A stretch of DNA of 43,317 nucleotides from Lactovum sp047974165 (GTDB taxonomy: Bacteria > Bacillota > Bacilli > Lactobacillales > Streptococcaceae), in contig JBKECB010000031.1 of NCBI GenBank assembly GCA_047974165.1, positions 1 through 43,317 on the forward strand, in the 5' to 3' direction. The first letter of the stretch is position 1; each line of letters opens with the position of its first letter. Positions 41,174 through 43,317 of this stretch are shown piece by piece. The translations under genes were made by a program, and so were the position numbers. The notes under the pieces are model-generated. The model was not told where the DNA came from and did not search any database. It saw only the letters and a program-made list of their open reading frames with translations.

Positions 41174-41851
41174 TTACTTTAAAAAATTGGCATGAGAAAT
41201 TTCTGAAAGAGCTAAGATTTCTTGAACTGCCTGTTCAGCATTTTCTACCTCTTCTACCTCTAAAAGTAAAATTGTCTCCTTCCCTTTAACTTCATGCGTT
41301 CGAGTCATTTGTAAAAGTTTAATTTGATTTTTTTCTAAAATTTCTGTTATTTTTGTTAGGGCTGACTGCCCTATTCTCTCAATAATCACAAAAGTTGCGA
41401 CAGACATTGATATCTTTAACTCAAAGCCATTAATTTCAGTAATCTGAACCAGACCTCCACCCAGAGAAATTCCCTTGACCGTCATCTTTTTATCTGCCTT
41501 TTTACAGACTAACTTCGCTGTATTTGGATGATTAGCAGCTTCATCAAAATGTGGAACATAACTAATTTCCATCCCTTGCTCATAAGCAATATGAGGAGAG
41601 TTTATCAAGTTAGGATCATCAGCTTCCATACCCAATAAACCAGCTACAAGTGCAACATCTGTCCCATGACCTCGAAAGGTTTTAGCAAAACTTTCATAAA
41701 GATGAATATCTACCTGTTCTGGAAGTTCAGCAAAAATTGTCCGAATCATCTTACCAATACGTGCTGCTCCAGCAGTATGAGAGCTTGAAGGACCAATCAT
41801 CACTGGACCTATAATATCAAATATTGACATGTATGAGAGCTCTTCAGCCAT
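41174..41851 (-). CDS. sdaAB: L-serine dehydratase, beta subunit
   Basis: This subunit partners with SdaAA. I place the start at the ATG at 41851, preceded by AGAGAGGAA, rather than the upstream in-frame ATG at 41878 inside the previous gene. The 225-residue product then begins M-A-E-E-L-S-Y. It shows the G-P-S-S-S-H-T-A-G-A motif near 18-27 and a C-terminal ACT domain (about 145-225) that may sense serine. It starts 2 nt after the stop of the PqqD-like gene, so the genes are coupled. Confidence 0.95.
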   Translation of the reverse strand: MAEELSYMSIFDIIGPVMIGPSSSHTAGAARIGKMIRTIFAELPEQVDIHLYESFAKTFRGHGTDVALVAGLLGMEADDPNLINSPHIAYEQGMEISYVPHFDEAANHPNTAKLVCKKADKKMTVKGISLGGGLVQITEINGFELKISMSVATFVIIERIGQSALTKITEILEKNQIKLLQMTRTHEVKGKETILLLEVEEVENAEQAVQEILALSEISHANFLK

Positions 41852-41853
41852 TT

Positions 41854-42201
41854 TTATTCCTCTCTTTTTTGAATCCACTTTTCATTTAACTCAAGATGTT
41901 CCAAATAAATTACCAGTCGTTCATAAAGTTGATCAGATGCTTCTTCATATTCTTTTTCAAGCAATTGACCTAATTCTTGAATATTCTTTTTACCATCAAT
42001 TTGTTTAAAAATAAAGCTCCCATAAGCATCAAGTGTCCGATAACTTTTTTCTGGAATTTTAAAATGTAGTTTTCTTAAATATCTTTGTGACCAGTGATTT
42101 TGCTCTTTGATGACACGGACAAATCCCTCTACTTCGTCAAAGACAACAGAAGGTCTATATTCATAGACCTCTGTTAAATTAAGTTCAGTTTGCTTAGGCA
42201 T
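41854..42201 (-). CDS. PqqD-like small winged-helix protein
   Basis: The 115 residues end in the PqqD fold pattern: a Y-x-x-L-D-A-Y-G-S-F-I-F-K-Q-I-D-G-K-K-N-I-Q-E-L core near 55-78, then helices to L-E-L-N-E-K-W near 102-110. PqqD proteins bind precursor peptides for radical-SAM enzymes in RiPP pathways, but no radical-SAM or precursor gene is present here. It overlaps the OPT stop codon by 8 nt and precedes sdaAB by 2 nt, so it belongs to this operon. Its role here is unknown. Confidence 0.75.
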   Translation of the reverse strand: MPKQTELNLTEVYEYRPSVVFDEVEGFVRVIKEQNHWSQRYLRKLHFKIPEKSYRTLDAYGSFIFKQIDGKKNIQELGQLLEKEYEEASDQLYERLVIYLEHLELNEKWIQKREE

Positions 42202-43317
42202 CTTTAGCCTCTGATGCTGTCTTTTTTATCGACATGATAGGAAGGATAAAGGCCAAGCATAAGATGACAAAGAAGATCCAACCCATATTATTTGTAGCTA
42301 AGAAACCTGATGGCGTCCCTACTTTAATTACCTCTGTTACTTGAAGGATAATACCAATCAATCCAATAATAGATGACCCAGCAACCAGACCTGAAGACAG
42401 TGAAATTCCTGAAGAAATACGTTCTGCTTTCAATTCTTCACTTTCTTTTATACTCATCTTATCTACAAAAAGACGAAGTAAAGCACCAATAAGGATGATT
42501 GAAGACGTTGAGATTGGGAGATAAAAACCAATAGCAAAAGTCATAATTGACATTCCCAACATTTGAAGGACAATACCAATCACAATACCTACAAAAATCA
42601 TATGCCAAGGAAGATCACCTTGTACAATACCACTTGTTAATGTTGTCATTAAGTTGGCTTGTGGTAAGGCAAATGGAGGATTATCTCCTGTAATGGCGAG
42701 TTGGTTTGAAAGTAAGCTAATAACACCAACAACAACGACAACACCAATTGATCCTGCAAGAATATAATAACGACGTAACTCATTCATATTTCCACCGACT
42801 ACAAAAGTAACTTTTTGTGACTGAGTATAACCTGCAGCAATAGAAATAGAAATAACAATAAAAGTTCCAAATAACAAAAGCGTTTGAAGATTCGAATTTG
42901 TTGTCCAGTTATTAGCAAGGAAAACAAGGGAAAGAATTACAAGTGAGGCAATTGTCATTCCAGATACTGGAAGATTAGATGTACCAATCGTACCTGTCAA
43001 GCGTCCAGCAACAATCACAAATAAAAGTGAGAGGAAAAGTGACACAAGACTAGCCAATAAAGCCATCATTACATTTGATGAAATTATAAAGGCAATAACA
43101 AATGTTAAAATCACACCAACAATAAAGGCTAAAATTCCTGTAGAATCAGCTTTTTCACCTGTTTCTAAATTTTTACGACCATTTAAAGTTGCTTTAACTG
43201 AATTAATAATTGTAGGAATCAGCTTCACTGCACCAATGATACCACCCGAGATCATCATTCCAGCTCCAATATACTTCACATATGAGCCTGCAATCTCAGA
43301 AAATCCCATGGCGCTAA
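42194..43317 (-). CDS. OPT family oligopeptide transporter, 5' end outside window
   Basis: OPT proteins are proton-coupled peptide or metal-chelate importers of about 600-700 residues. The C-terminal 370 or so are present, and the frame stays open past the first ATG (43309) to the window edge, so the gene continues outside. About nine hydrophobic segments are visible, with P-F-A-L-P-Q-A near 230, a characteristic G-F-Y-L-P-I-S-T-S segment near 267 and I-K-E-S-E-E-L-K-A-E-R-I-S-S-G near 290 (numbered from 43309). It is first in an operon with PqqD-like, sdaAB and sdaAA, linking peptide uptake to serine breakdown. Confidence 0.9.
   Translation of the reverse strand, partial: SAMGFSEIAGSYVKYIGAGMMISGGIIGAVKLIPTIINSVKATLNGRKNLETGEKADSTGILAFIVGVILTFVIAFIISSNVMMALLASLVSLFLSLLFVIVAGRLTGTIGTSNLPVSGMTIASLVILSLVFLANNWTTNSNLQTLLLFGTFIVISISIAAGYTQSQKVTFVVGGNMNELRRYYILAGSIGVVVVVGVISLLSNQLAITGDNPPFALPQANLMTTLTSGIVQGDLPWHMIFVGIVIGIVLQMLGMSIMTFAIGFYLPISTSSIILIGALLRLFVDKMSIKESEELKAERISSGISLSSGLVAGSSIIGLIGIILQVTEVIKVGTPSGFLATNNMGWIFFVILCLAFILPIMSIKKTASEAKDA

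Noticed and set aside
41852..41878. Start of sdaAB at 41878
   Set aside because: It lies within the end of the PqqD-like gene without a Shine-Dalgarno. AGAGAGGAA serves the ATG at 41851 and the conserved sequence begins after it.

Overview
This is a low-GC Gram-positive (Firmicutes) chromosome segment. The EF-Tu sequence, the rpsF-ssb-rpsR cluster, a streptococcal-style rsgA/rpe/rmuC/yhaM neighbourhood, T-box control of aminoacyl-tRNA synthetases and an accessory-Sec (Asp/Gtf) locus point to Lactobacillales, most likely Streptococcaceae near Lactococcus/Streptococcus. I cannot name the species. Both ends are inside genes. Most genes lie on the minus strand; the exceptions are one small gene near 6.7 kb and the 27.4-30.5 kb block.

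Layout. 1-5.2 kb is accessory DNA: the 5' 4.4 kb of a giant gene with mucin-binding (Mub)-like repeats but no visible signal peptide, then a decayed DUF697-family pseudogene. 5.3-20.8 kb is mainly housekeeping: tuf, a divergent 58-residue ORF, upp, an operon of yhaM, a LacX-like epimerase and an old-yellow-enzyme oxidoreductase, rmuC, rpe, two small membrane proteins, an LCP-family protein, rsgA, a secreted transglycosylase-like protein with an apparent CTG start, and pheT, pheS and a glutathione peroxidase behind a T-box leader. 20.85-27.3 kb holds five tightly coupled accessory-Sec glycosylation genes (asp2, an Asp1-like gene, gtfA, gtfB, asp3) with no secA2 or secY2 in the window. Divergent from asp2 are hslO, a DHFR-like gene, an ATP-grasp gene and recX.

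30.6-36.6 kb is a carbohydrate block: an RpiR-type regulator, GH1 phospho-beta-glucosidase, PTS EIIC, a short-form 6-phosphogluconate dehydrogenase and a gluconokinase. The combination would fit use of a beta-glucosyl-gluconate such as cellobionate: the GH1 enzyme would release glucose-6-phosphate and gluconate, and the last two enzymes would send gluconate to ribulose-5-phosphate, the substrate of the Rpe enzyme encoded elsewhere in the window. 36.7-43.3 kb returns to core functions: rpsR, ssb, rpsF, thrS behind a second T-box, and an operon of an OPT transporter (cut by the window end), a PqqD-like protein and the two L-serine dehydratase subunits.

The most unusual signals are the SecA2/SecY2-less glycosylation cluster, the leaderless giant Mub-like protein (no signal peptide), four genes whose -10 boxes sit only 6-8 nt before the start codon (probable leaderless mRNAs), the CTG start, the glutathione peroxidase inside a T-box pheST operon, and the possible cellobionate pathway. 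No tRNA or rRNA gene, insertion sequence or CRISPR array was seen.
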